In this document: positions 8,803-15,996 of the stretch, in pieces | How positions within the stretch are numbered: the stretch's first letter is position 1 | Layout of the letters: each line of letters starts with the position of its first letter | Source: Rhizobium ecuadorense | GTDB taxonomy: Bacteria; Pseudomonadota; Alphaproteobacteria; Rhizobiales; Rhizobiaceae | Reading direction: 5' to 3' | NCBI RefSeq assembly: GCF_001187535.1 | Contig: NZ_LFIO01001733.1 | Location: 124,001 to 188,000, forward strand | Length of the DNA stretch: 64,000 bases | Made by a program: the position numbers and the translations under genes | The notes under the pieces: generated by a model | What the model was told of the DNA's origin: nothing | Seen by the model: the letters and a program-made list of their open reading frames with translations, nothing else | Database searches by the model: none

Positions 8803-11040
8803 ATGCCAATGAGACGTGGCAATCGCCGATTGGACATCGTCCTTGGCCTGGGGGCGGCGGCCCTCATCCTGCTCCCGTGGTATCGCATCGAGGGCGGCTT
8901 CTTCGGATTCAAGTGGCTGTCTGCCTTTCCGTTCTCCGCCGATACGGCGCCAGGACTGCTGCAAATCCTGCAGTATGGAAGAACTTGGCTTGCCGGCGTG
9001 GTCCTGCTCTTTCTGCTCGGCTGTTCGGCGCGTCTGGTGCGCGATCCGATGCGGCGAGGAACCCTGCTCGCCTTTATCGGCGCCGTCGGTCTCGTCTTCA
9101 TGTCTCTGCAGGGATTGGCGATCGGCTTTTCCGGTTGGACCTGGGCAATCAGTGAAAAACTGTTCGGCATGTTGTCCGAGGGACAGCCTTCGATGGGTGC
9201 CGGCGCGGTACTCATGGCGCTCGTTTTCGTTCTCCTCTTTGCGTTCGGACTGGCCGAACGCGGGGTGATGAAGGGAGATGCCTTCATCGTCGCCTCGATT
9301 TGCATTCTTGCGTTTCTGGTCACCGTCTTCGTTTTCTACCCGATCGGCAGCATGTTCATCGCTTCGGTGCAGGACTTCGACGGCTCCTTCAATCCGGACG
9401 GTCTGATACGCAACATTCAGGATCCCGGCATTTGGAGCCTGGGCTGCATAGCGGGCGAAGAACGTTGCGGCGTTGCCTGGCGCACACTTCTTCTCGCCCT
9501 GATGACTGCCTCCGCCTCGACCCTGCTCGGCCTCGGCTTTGCGCTGGTGGCGACGCGCACGCGCTTTCCGTTCAAAAAGGGACTGCGCCTGCTGACGGTG
9601 CTGCCGATCATCACACCGCCCTTCGTCATCGGCCTGGCGCTGACGCTTCTGTTCGGCCGCGCCGGGGTCATCACCGAGACCTTGTCCAGCCTTTTGGGTA
9701 TCGAGCCGGGCCGCTGGCTCTATGGGCTCACCGGCATCTGGATCGCCCAGGTGCTCTCCTTTACGCCGATCGCCTTCCTCGTCCTCATCGGCGTCGTCGA
9801 AGGTGTCAGTCCCTCGATGGAGGAGGCATCACAGACCCTGCGGGCCGGTCGCTGGCGCACGTTCTGGCGCGTCTCCCTGCCGCTGATGAAGCCGGGGCTC
9901 GCCAACGCCTTCCTGATCGGCTTCATCGAGAGCATGGCCGATTTCGGCAATCCGCTGGTGCTCGGCGGCACGCATGGCGTGCTTTCGACTGAAATCTTCT
10001 TTGCGGTCGTCGGATCGCAGAACGATCCGTCGCGCGCGGCTGTTCTTGCCATCGTGCTCCTCTGCTTCACGCTCTCGGCATTCCTCGCTCAGCGCCTCTG
10101 GCTATCGGGCAAGAGCTTTGCCACGGTCACCGGCAAGGGCGACAGCGGCGCTCATATCGCGTTGCCGCGCGGCCTTTCCATTGCCGTGCATGCGGTGGTC
10201 GTTCCGTGGATGATTTTCACCGTCGTCGTTTATGGAATGATCCTGATCGGCGGCTTCGTGAAAACCTGGGGCCTCGACAACTCGCTGACGCTCGACCATT
10301 ACGTTCGCGCCTTCTCGATCGGCTTCGACAATGGCGGGATCGCCTGGACCGGCGTGGCGTGGAACTCCTTCTGGACGACGATGGAAATCGCGCTCGTCTC
10401 CGCGCCCCTGACCGCTGCGGTGGGCCTGCTCACCGCCTACATCATCGTACGGCAGAAATTCGTCGGGCGGAACGTCTTCGAATTCGCCCTGATGATGAGC
10501 TTCGCCATTCCCGGCACGGTCATCGGCGTCAGCTATATCATGGCCTTCAACCTGCCTCCGGTAGAGATGACCGGCTCGGCGCTGATCCTCATCCTCTGTT
10601 TCGTCTTCCGCAATATGCCGGTCGGCGTTCGCGGTGGGATCGCGGCGATGAGCCAGCTCGACAAGAGCCTGGACGAGGCGTCGCTGACTTTGCGTGCGGA
10701 CAGTTTCCGCACGATCCGCAAGGTGATCCTGCCATTGCTGCGGCCCGCCATCACCGCTGCGCTGGTCTACTCCTTCGTTCGCGCCATAACCTCGATCAGC
10801 GCCGTCATTTTCCTCGTCAGCGCGGAATACAACATGGCCACGTCCTACATCGTCGGTCTCGTCGAGAATGGCGAGTACGGCGTGGCAATCGCCTATTCAT
10901 CCATGCTGATCGTGGTGATGAGCATCGTCATCGCCGGCTTCCAGCTCGTCGTCGGCGAGCGCCGCCTACGCCGCGAAAATCGCGTCGCCGGCGCCAGCTC
11001 AGCTCCCTCTGTTCCTCTCGGTCAGGAGAAAACCGCATGA
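8803..11040 (+). CDS. Fused double-permease ABC subunit (AfuB/FbpB-like)
   Basis: The 745-aa protein is a tandem fusion of two type I ABC permease domains. It has extra hydrophobic N-terminal helices, so roughly 14-16 membrane segments in all. Each half carries the ATPase-contacting EAA loop: EASQTLRAG near residue 345 and EASLTLRAD near residue 625. One chain therefore forms the whole channel. The gene follows binding protein 2 by 83 bp and overlaps the ATPase start as ATGA, fixing the operon. Such fusions occur in iron and in hexose-phosphate (AfuB) systems. The start could also be ATG 8809. Confidence 0.88.
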   Translation: MPMRRGNRRLDIVLGLGAAALILLPWYRIEGGFFGFKWLSAFPFSADTAPGLLQILQYGRTWLAGVVLLFLLGCSARLVRDPMRRGTLLAFIGAVGLVFMSLQGLAIGFSGWTWAISEKLFGMLSEGQPSMGAGAVLMALVFVLLFAFGLAERGVMKGDAFIVASICILAFLVTVFVFYPIGSMFIASVQDFDGSFNPDGLIRNIQDPGIWSLGCIAGEERCGVAWRTLLLALMTASASTLLGLGFALVATRTRFPFKKGLRLLTVLPIITPPFVIGLALTLLFGRAGVITETLSSLLGIEPGRWLYGLTGIWIAQVLSFTPIAFLVLIGVVEGVSPSMEEASQTLRAGRWRTFWRVSLPLMKPGLANAFLIGFIESMADFGNPLVLGGTHGVLSTEIFFAVVGSQNDPSRAAVLAIVLLCFTLSAFLAQRLWLSGKSFATVTGKGDSGAHIALPRGLSIAVHAVVVPWMIFTVVVYGMILIGGFVKTWGLDNSLTLDHYVRAFSIGFDNGGIAWTGVAWNSFWTTMEIALVSAPLTAAVGLLTAYIIVRQKFVGRNVFEFALMMSFAIPGTVIGVSYIMAFNLPPVEMTGSALILILCFVFRNMPVGVRGGIAAMSQLDKSLDEASLTLRADSFRTIRKVILPLLRPAITAALVYSFVRAITSISAVIFLVSAEYNMATSYIVGLVENGEYGVAIAYSSMLIVVMSIVIAGFQLVVGERRLRRENRVAGASSAPSVPLGQEKTA

Positions 11041-12098
11041 TCACCGTCAAACCCGGTTCCGTCACCTTCCAGAATGTCCGCAAGTCTTTCGGTGCATTTA
11101 CGGCCATTCCCGACCTTTCCCTCACCATCGATCCAGGCACACTGGTAACCTTGCTCGGCCCATCCGGCTGCGGCAAGACCACCACGCTGCGCATGCTGGC
11201 CGGGCTCGAGCATCCGACATCCGGACGCATCCTGATCGGCGGTGCTGACGTTACCATGCTGCCTGCCAACGAGCGCGATGTCTCGATGGTGTTTCAGTCC
11301 TATGCCCTGTTTCCGCATATGACTTCGCTCGATAATGTCGCCTACGGACTGCAGTCGTCGGGCCTCGGCAAGAAGGAAGCGCGGGAAAAGGCCGAGGAAG
11401 GATTGAAGCTCGTCGGCCTTGCGGGCATGGGCCATCGCCTGCCGGCCGAGCTTTCCGGCGGCCAGCAGCAACGCGTCGCGGTTGCCCGCGCGCTGGTGCT
11501 CGAGCCGCAGGTGCTGCTGCTCGACGAACCGCTCTCCAACCTCGATGCACGCCTGCGCCGCCGGGTGCGCACGGAGATCCGCGAACTTCAGCAACGGCTC
11601 GGCTTCACCGCCGTTTATGTCACCCATGACCAGGATGAGGCTCTGGCGGTGTCCGACCGCATCATCGTCATGAAGGATGGCGAGATCGCCCAGTCCGGGA
11701 CGCCGCGCGAGCTCTATGAAGCGCCGGCATCGTCCTTCATCGCCGATTTCATGGGCGAGGCCAATGTCATCCCTTGCGAGGTGATCGGCGTCGAAGGTAC
11801 GGAGGCGCTTATCCGCGTGGCCGGTGTGGACCATCGTTTGCCGGGCCGTAACGCAAAGCTCGGCATGGCAAAACTCGCTGTGAGGCCCGGATCGATTACC
11901 ATAGCGGCAGCCGGCCGGCAGGGCCTGGCGGGACGCGTCCTCCACAGTGCCTATCTCGGCGGACATGTCGAATATGAAGTCGAGACCGATGTCGGAACGC
12001 TCTTCATCATCGATCATGCCGTCGAAAGAAACCTGCCGCCTGCGAGCGATGTCACACTCGGGTTCGAGAACCGTGGCATCGCGCTGATCAATGCCTGA
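11037..12098 (+). CDS. ABC transporter ATPase (AfuC/PotA-type)
   Basis: The start ATG at 11037 overlaps the permease TGA. An open frame continues upstream but has no better start. The 353-aa protein has Walker A GPSGCGKTT, the Q-loop in FQSYALFP, the signature LSGGQQQRV, Walker B LLLDEPLSNLD and the switch His in VTHDQDE. A C-terminal regulatory domain of about 110 residues follows. It is the energising subunit of this importer, acting at the inner face of the membrane. Only one ATPase gene is needed because the homodimer serves both halves of the fused permease. Confidence 0.92.
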   Translation: MITVKPGSVTFQNVRKSFGAFTAIPDLSLTIDPGTLVTLLGPSGCGKTTTLRMLAGLEHPTSGRILIGGADVTMLPANERDVSMVFQSYALFPHMTSLDNVAYGLQSSGLGKKEAREKAEEGLKLVGLAGMGHRLPAELSGGQQQRVAVARALVLEPQVLLLDEPLSNLDARLRRRVRTEIRELQQRLGFTAVYVTHDQDEALAVSDRIIVMKDGEIAQSGTPRELYEAPASSFIADFMGEANVIPCEVIGVEGTEALIRVAGVDHRLPGRNAKLGMAKLAVRPGSITIAAAGRQGLAGRVLHSAYLGGHVEYEVETDVGTLFIIDHAVERNLPPASDVTLGFENRGIALINA

Positions 12099-12134
12099 AC
12101 ATTGGGCCTGAACATTTGGGCCTGAAACATTTGG
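12093..12134 (+). repeat. Three tandem 13-15-bp units after the ATPase gene
   Basis: GCCTGAACATTGG (12093-12105), GCCTGAACATTTGG (12106-12119) and GCCTGAAACATTTGG (12120-12134, sharing base 12120 with the run before) stand in tandem. They fill the gap between the ATPase stop codon (12096-12098, inside unit 1) and the phosphatase gene. They look like slippage products with small indels. Confidence 0.7.
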
Positions 12135-12156
12135 AATGCGAATAAAGGATAGCAAT

Positions 12157-12978
12157 ATGACGATGCATGAGACCGACCTGGAGCGACGCTTCACCCTGGC
12201 CAAATCCCTTGCTGCGGAGGCCGGTGCTTTGGCGCTCGACTATTTCAATAAGCGCGAGACGCTTGTGATCGAGACAAAGCGCGATCTTCAGGATGTCGTT
12301 TCGATCGCGGACCGGAACGTCGAGACCTTTCTGCGCGAGCGGGTTGCGGCAGCAATTCCCGAGGACGGTTTCCTCGGCGAGGAGTTCGGCCATCAAGCGG
12401 GAAGCTCCGGCTACACCTGGGTTGTCGATCCAATCGACGGCACCGCGCCCTTCGTCAATGGCATGCCCACCTGGTGCGTTTCGATCGCTCTCCTCCACAA
12501 AGGCGTCCCGGTCATCGGCGTGATCCAAGCGCCCTGTGCGAATGAGCTTTATGCCGCAGCCGTCGGCCTCGGAGCGAGTTTGAACGGTGAGATGCTTTTG
12601 CTCGATCCCTCCCGCACGATACAGAACGCCATGACGGGTATCGGCTGCAATACGTACGTCGCTCCGGACGTTGTCGGCTCCATCATAACAGCCTTGCTTG
12701 CCAGCGGCGGCACGTTCATTCGAAACGGCTCCGGAGCGCTCATGCTTGCCTATGTGGCTGCAGGGCGTCTTGTCGGCTACTATGAACCTCACATGCGGGC
12801 TTGGGACTGCATGGCGGGCTATTGCCTGGTCAAAGAAGCCGGCGGTGCGTACCTGCCCTTTCCGACCGAGGGGGAAGATTTGTTCAAGGGGCATCCCGTC
12901 CTTGCGAGCAATGTTTCCGCGTATGCTGAATTGTTGGCGATTCACAATCTGCGCGACGGCAATAGGATCGGATTGTAG
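12157..12978 (+). CDS. Inositol-monophosphatase-family sugar phosphatase
   Basis: The ATG at 12157 was preferred over 12136 because AAAGGA stands 7 bases upstream of it. The 273-aa protein has the Mg2+/Li+-sensitive phosphatase motifs: GEEFG (Glu75/Glu76), DPIDGT (Asp91, Asp94) and AWDCMAG (Asp217). It hydrolyses a phosphate monoester in the cytoplasm; family members act on inositol phosphate, histidinol phosphate, 3',5'-ADP or fructose bisphosphate. Being the last gene of the importer operon, it may dephosphorylate the imported compound. That supports a phosphorylated substrate for the transporter but does not identify it. Confidence 0.85.
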   Translation: MTMHETDLERRFTLAKSLAAEAGALALDYFNKRETLVIETKRDLQDVVSIADRNVETFLRERVAAAIPEDGFLGEEFGHQAGSSGYTWVVDPIDGTAPFVNGMPTWCVSIALLHKGVPVIGVIQAPCANELYAAAVGLGASLNGEMLLLDPSRTIQNAMTGIGCNTYVAPDVVGSIITALLASGGTFIRNGSGALMLAYVAAGRLVGYYEPHMRAWDCMAGYCLVKEAGGAYLPFPTEGEDLFKGHPVLASNVSAYAELLAIHNLRDGNRIGL

Positions 12979-13054
12979 AGCAGGCTACGTGGCGGCGAGC
13001 GCGCGGCTGACAACGGCGGATGGTTGCGCCTACAACTGATTGTCATAATCTGCC

Positions 13055-13663
13055 ATGAACACGCTCATGCGGGTGAAGAATCAGCAAATTCAACAATCCT
13101 CAATTGCCATGAAGACTCCGAAAAAACGCAGCAAGCCTCGACCAGACAAGTCTCAGCCATTGCTGCGACAGCTCGCCGCCGTTCCTGCCAAGCTGTTTTC
13201 GGGGGCATTCCGCCAACAATACGGCGCGATTTGCTTCCGCCACGCCAATGACGGACCGGGGATCGAAATCCTGGTGATCACATCGCGCGAGAGTGCGCGC
13301 TGGGTCATTCCGAAAGGATGGCCGATGAAAGGGAAGAAGCCGTTTGAAGCGGCAGCGATCGAAGCCTGGGAGGAAGCAGGCGTGCGGGGGACGGTGAGGA
13401 AAAAACCGGTCGGCCGCTACACCTATCTGAAAGAACTCGACAATGGCGACGTCGCCCCCTGCATCGTCGATTTGTTTCAGGTTGAGGTCATAGAGATCAG
13501 CGGCGACTTCAAGGAGCAAGGCCAGCGTATTCTCGAGTGGGTCAGCCCTGATGAAGCGGCACGGCGCGTTCGTGAGGTCGAACTCAAGTCGCTGCTCGTC
13601 GAGTTTGAAGTTCGCGGGCGCACAAAGCGACCCTCGCTGAAGGCCGTCACCTCCGACAAGTAA
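13055..13663 (+). CDS. Nudix hydrolase (diphosphoinositol-phosphatase-like)
   Basis: The 202-aa protein has a Nudix segment at residues 88-110. It reads GWPMKGKKPFE then AAAIEAWEEAGV, so the catalytic EExG core is present. Ile stands where the consensus has Arg (REUXEE), and Lys where the first Glu is expected. This KG..KGKKP..AA form is typical of rhizobial relatives of diphosphoinositol polyphosphate / Ap4A hydrolases, so it is a family variant and not damage. The first 45 residues are basic and may be partly untranslated: ATG 13067 and 13109 are alternative starts and none has a clear ribosome-binding site. It ends 3 bp before the palindrome of the HxlR gene. Confidence 0.8.
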   Translation: MNTLMRVKNQQIQQSSIAMKTPKKRSKPRPDKSQPLLRQLAAVPAKLFSGAFRQQYGAICFRHANDGPGIEILVITSRESARWVIPKGWPMKGKKPFEAAAIEAWEEAGVRGTVRKKPVGRYTYLKELDNGDVAPCIVDLFQVEVIEISGDFKEQGQRILEWVSPDEAARRVREVELKSLLVEFEVRGRTKRPSLKAVTSDK

Positions 13664-13665
13664 CT

Positions 13666-13706
13666 TGCATGATGATAGTCACCGCTGTAGTGACTATCAT
13701 CATGCA
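13666..13706. promoter_or_regulatory. Perfect 17-bp inverted repeat at the HxlR gene start
   Basis: TGCATGATGATAGTCAC (13666-13682) and its exact complement (13690-13706) flank a 7-nt centre. The right arm contains the ATG (13702) of the HxlR gene. As DNA it is a good operator for a dimeric regulator, probably autoregulation; TAGTCAC/GTGACTA would be the half-sites. As RNA it would bury the start codon in a stem. It could also end transcription from the Nudix gene, but no T-run follows. Confidence 0.75.
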
Positions 13707-14208
13707 GCGAACAAGCTTCAGCCAATTCAAATGCCCGGCGGCGCGCGCGCTCGACAGCGTCGGCGACTGGTGGAGCATCCTGATCCTGCGCGACGCCTTT
13801 CAGGGGCTGTCGCGCTTCGACGAATTTCAGAAGAGCCTCGGCGTGGCGCCGAACATCCTGACACGGCGGCTGAAACAGCTGACGGATCAGGGGCTGTTCG
13901 AACGGCGGCTCTACCAGCAGCGCCCTGCCCGCTACGAATATCGGCTGACGGACAAGGGCCGCGATTTCTTTCCGGTGCTGATGACGCTGTTTTCCTGGGG
14001 AAGCCGGCATATGCCGGCGGAAGATCTCGCCTTTCTGCTCGGCGACGCCGCTTCGGGCAGAGAGCGCCAAACGGTGCTGGTCGACGCACGGACCGGTGAA
14101 CAAGTGACACCCGAAAACACCAGCCTGCTTCCAGGCCCCGCAGCCGATGACGAGGTGCGCGCGCGGATCGCCCGCATGCGCGCCTGGTATCTCGGCATCG
14201 ACGCATAG
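13702..14208 (+). CDS. HxlR-family transcriptional regulator
   Basis: The 168-aa protein (from ATG 13702) is a winged-helix regulator. It has the single N-terminal Cys11 (FKCPAARAL), GDWWSILILRD and the recognition helix region LGVAPNILTRRLKQL, followed by a wing (YEYRLTDKG). The conserved Cys is the redox or electrophile sensor in several HxlR proteins. It has an extra C-terminal part of about 55 residues beyond the common 110. An in-frame ATG at 13669 lies in the left arm of the palindrome; neither start has a Shine-Dalgarno sequence. It ends 13 bp before the ketosynthase gene, so the two are probably one operon. Confidence 0.85.
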   Translation: MQRTSFSQFKCPAARALDSVGDWWSILILRDAFQGLSRFDEFQKSLGVAPNILTRRLKQLTDQGLFERRLYQQRPARYEYRLTDKGRDFFPVLMTLFSWGSRHMPAEDLAFLLGDAASGRERQTVLVDARTGEQVTPENTSLLPGPAADDEVRARIARMRAWYLGIDA

Positions 14209-14221
14209 AGAGGAAAATATC

Positions 14222-15487
14222 ATGGACCGCATTGTTGTCACCGGCATGGGACTTGTCTCGCCACTCGGCACCGGCGTCGAGCCAGCCTGGAAACGCCTCC
14301 TCGGTGGCGCTTCAGGTCTGAGGGTGCTCTCGGAGGATGTTGTCGGCGAACTCTCGGCCAAGGTCGGCGGCATCGTTCCCGGCATTGCCTCGGATGTCGA
14401 GGCCGGCTTCGACCCCGACCGTTACATCCCGCCCAAGGACCAGAAGAAGATGGACCGCTTCATCCAGTTCGCCATGGCGGCGACGGAGGAAGCGGTGAAG
14501 CAGGCCGGCTGGATGCCCACAGACGAAGGCAAACGCGAACGCACGGCAACGATCATCGCCTCGGGCGTCGGCGGCTTCCCAGCGATCGCCGAGGCGGTCC
14601 GGATCGGTGAGGCGCGCGGCGTGCGGCGACTGTCGCCCTTCACAGTGCCCTCCTTCCTCGTCAATCTCGCCGCAGGTCAGGTCAGCATCCGCTACGGCTT
14701 CAAGGGGCCGCTCGGCGCGCCGGTGACGGCCTGTGCTGCCAGCGTCCAGGCGATCGGCGATGCGGCGCGGCTGATCCGTTCCGGCGAAGCGGATGTGGCG
14801 ATCTGCGGCGGCGCCGAAGCCTGCATCGACAAGGTGAGCCTCGGCGGCTTTGCCGCTGCGCGTGCTCTTTCCACCGGCTTCAACGAGACGCCGGAGCTGG
14901 CCTCGCGGCCTTTCGACACGGCGCGCGACGGTTTCGTCATGGGCGAAGGCGCCGGCATTCTGGTCATCGAAACACTCGAACATGCGCTTGCCCGCGGGGC
15001 GACGCCGCTTGCCGAACTCGTCGGCTACGGCACGGCAGCGGACGCCTACCACATGACCTCAGGCCCCGAAGACGGCGACGGCGCGCGCCGGGCGATCGAG
15101 GCAGCGCTCCGGCAGGCCAAGATCCCGGCGTCCGAGGTCAAGCACCTGAACGCACATGCGACCTCGACACCGGTCGGTGACAAAGGCGAGATCGCGGCGA
15201 TCGCCACGGTCTTCGGCCGGGATGGCGGCATTGCCGTCAGCGCGACGAAATCGGCGACCGGCCATCTGCTGGGGGCGGCCGGCGGGCTGGAGGCGATCTT
15301 CACCATCCTGGCGTTGCGCGACCAGATCGCGCCGCCGACCCGCAACCTTGACGAGGCCGATCCTGATGCCGTCGGCATCGATATCGTCGGCAAGGCGGCG
15401 CGGCCGCTGGCGATGGACTATGCCATCACCAACGGTTTCGGCTTCGGCGGCGTGAATGCCAGCGCCCTCTTCCGCCGCTGGTCGTAA
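14222..15487 (+). CDS. fabF: Beta-ketoacyl-ACP synthase II (FabF-type)
   Basis: The ATG at 14222 follows AGAGAGGA. The 421-aa protein is a full-length thiolase-fold ketosynthase with the catalytic triad Cys171 (VTACAAS), His312 (AHATSTPVGD) and His348 (KSATGH, with Lys343). It elongates acyl-ACP with malonyl-ACP in the cytoplasm. It is not beside acpP, fabG or other fatty-acid genes but behind an HxlR regulator. It may therefore be an inducible or specialised ketosynthase, not the main fabF of the cell. The name marks the family only. Confidence 0.85.
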   Translation: MDRIVVTGMGLVSPLGTGVEPAWKRLLGGASGLRVLSEDVVGELSAKVGGIVPGIASDVEAGFDPDRYIPPKDQKKMDRFIQFAMAATEEAVKQAGWMPTDEGKRERTATIIASGVGGFPAIAEAVRIGEARGVRRLSPFTVPSFLVNLAAGQVSIRYGFKGPLGAPVTACAASVQAIGDAARLIRSGEADVAICGGAEACIDKVSLGGFAAARALSTGFNETPELASRPFDTARDGFVMGEGAGILVIETLEHALARGATPLAELVGYGTAADAYHMTSGPEDGDGARRAIEAALRQAKIPASEVKHLNAHATSTPVGDKGEIAAIATVFGRDGGIAVSATKSATGHLLGAAGGLEAIFTILALRDQIAPPTRNLDEADPDAVGIDIVGKAARPLAMDYAITNGFGFGGVNASALFRRWS

Positions 15488-15526
15488 AGGCCGCTTTTCT
15501 TGCGCTGGAAATGGCCTACACTTCCG

Positions 15527-15555
15527 CTCTATCGGGATCTTTTCCCCCGATAGAG
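15527..15555 (+). terminator. Stem-loop between fabF and the DUF4864 gene
   Basis: CTCTATCGGG (15527-15536) and CCCGATAGAG (15546-15555) form a perfect 10-bp stem with a 9-nt loop. No T-run follows, and it ends only 12 bases before the next start. It may be a leaky terminator or a leader structure for that gene. Confidence 0.45.
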
Positions 15556-15567
15556 CCGGAGATCCCC

Positions 15568-15996
15568 ATGCGCGCCTTCTTCGCAGTTGTCATTCTGTGT
15601 GCCGCGTCCCTCCTCTCCCCTGTCTCGGCCCGGGCCGAAGATCCGATCGACGCCACACGGACGATGATCGAGGACCAGATCAAAGCCTTCCTCAATGAGG
15701 ATGCGGAAACGGCCTATTCATTCGCCGCTCCCGGCATCAGGGCGATGTATCCCGACAAGAACCTGTTCTTCGCCATGGTGAAGAAGAGCTACGAGCCGGT
15801 CTATCACCCCGGCAACTACGCCTTCGGCCGCAGCCGCTCGATCGACAACGGCGCGCTGATCTATCACGAGGTGCTGATCTCCGGCCGCGACGGCAAGGAC
15901 TGGACGGCGATCTACCAGATCACCCGCCAGCCGGACGGCAGCTACCGGATCAACGGCGTGCAGATCATGCCGGATGCGGACAGCAAGGGTATTTGA
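15568..15996 (+). CDS. Secreted DUF4864 protein
   Basis: The ATG at 15568 follows CCGGAGA and begins a clear signal peptide (hydrophobic core to VSARA, about residue 22). The 142-aa product is therefore periplasmic. The mature part begins with a helical segment (MIEDQIKAFLNEDAETAYSF) and resembles NTF2-like folds; the family is DUF4864, of unknown function. Its TGA is directly followed by the convergent tgt stop with no base between, so the two genes abut exactly. A promoter of its own or read-through from fabF are both possible. Confidence 0.8.
   Translation: MRAFFAVVILCAASLLSPVSARAEDPIDATRTMIEDQIKAFLNEDAETAYSFAAPGIRAMYPDKNLFFAMVKKSYEPVYHPGNYAFGRSRSIDNGALIYHEVLISGRDGKDWTAIYQITRQPDGSYRINGVQIMPDADSKGI

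Noticed and set aside
6554..12098. Annotation of the transporter as an iron(III) importer
   Set aside because: The fold and the fused permease are shared, but no iron-type Tyr pair is evident. The His-Asp/Glu pattern, phosphate-loop-like NSSGT and adjacent phosphatase favour a phosphorylated sugar. Kept as the alternative, not excluded.
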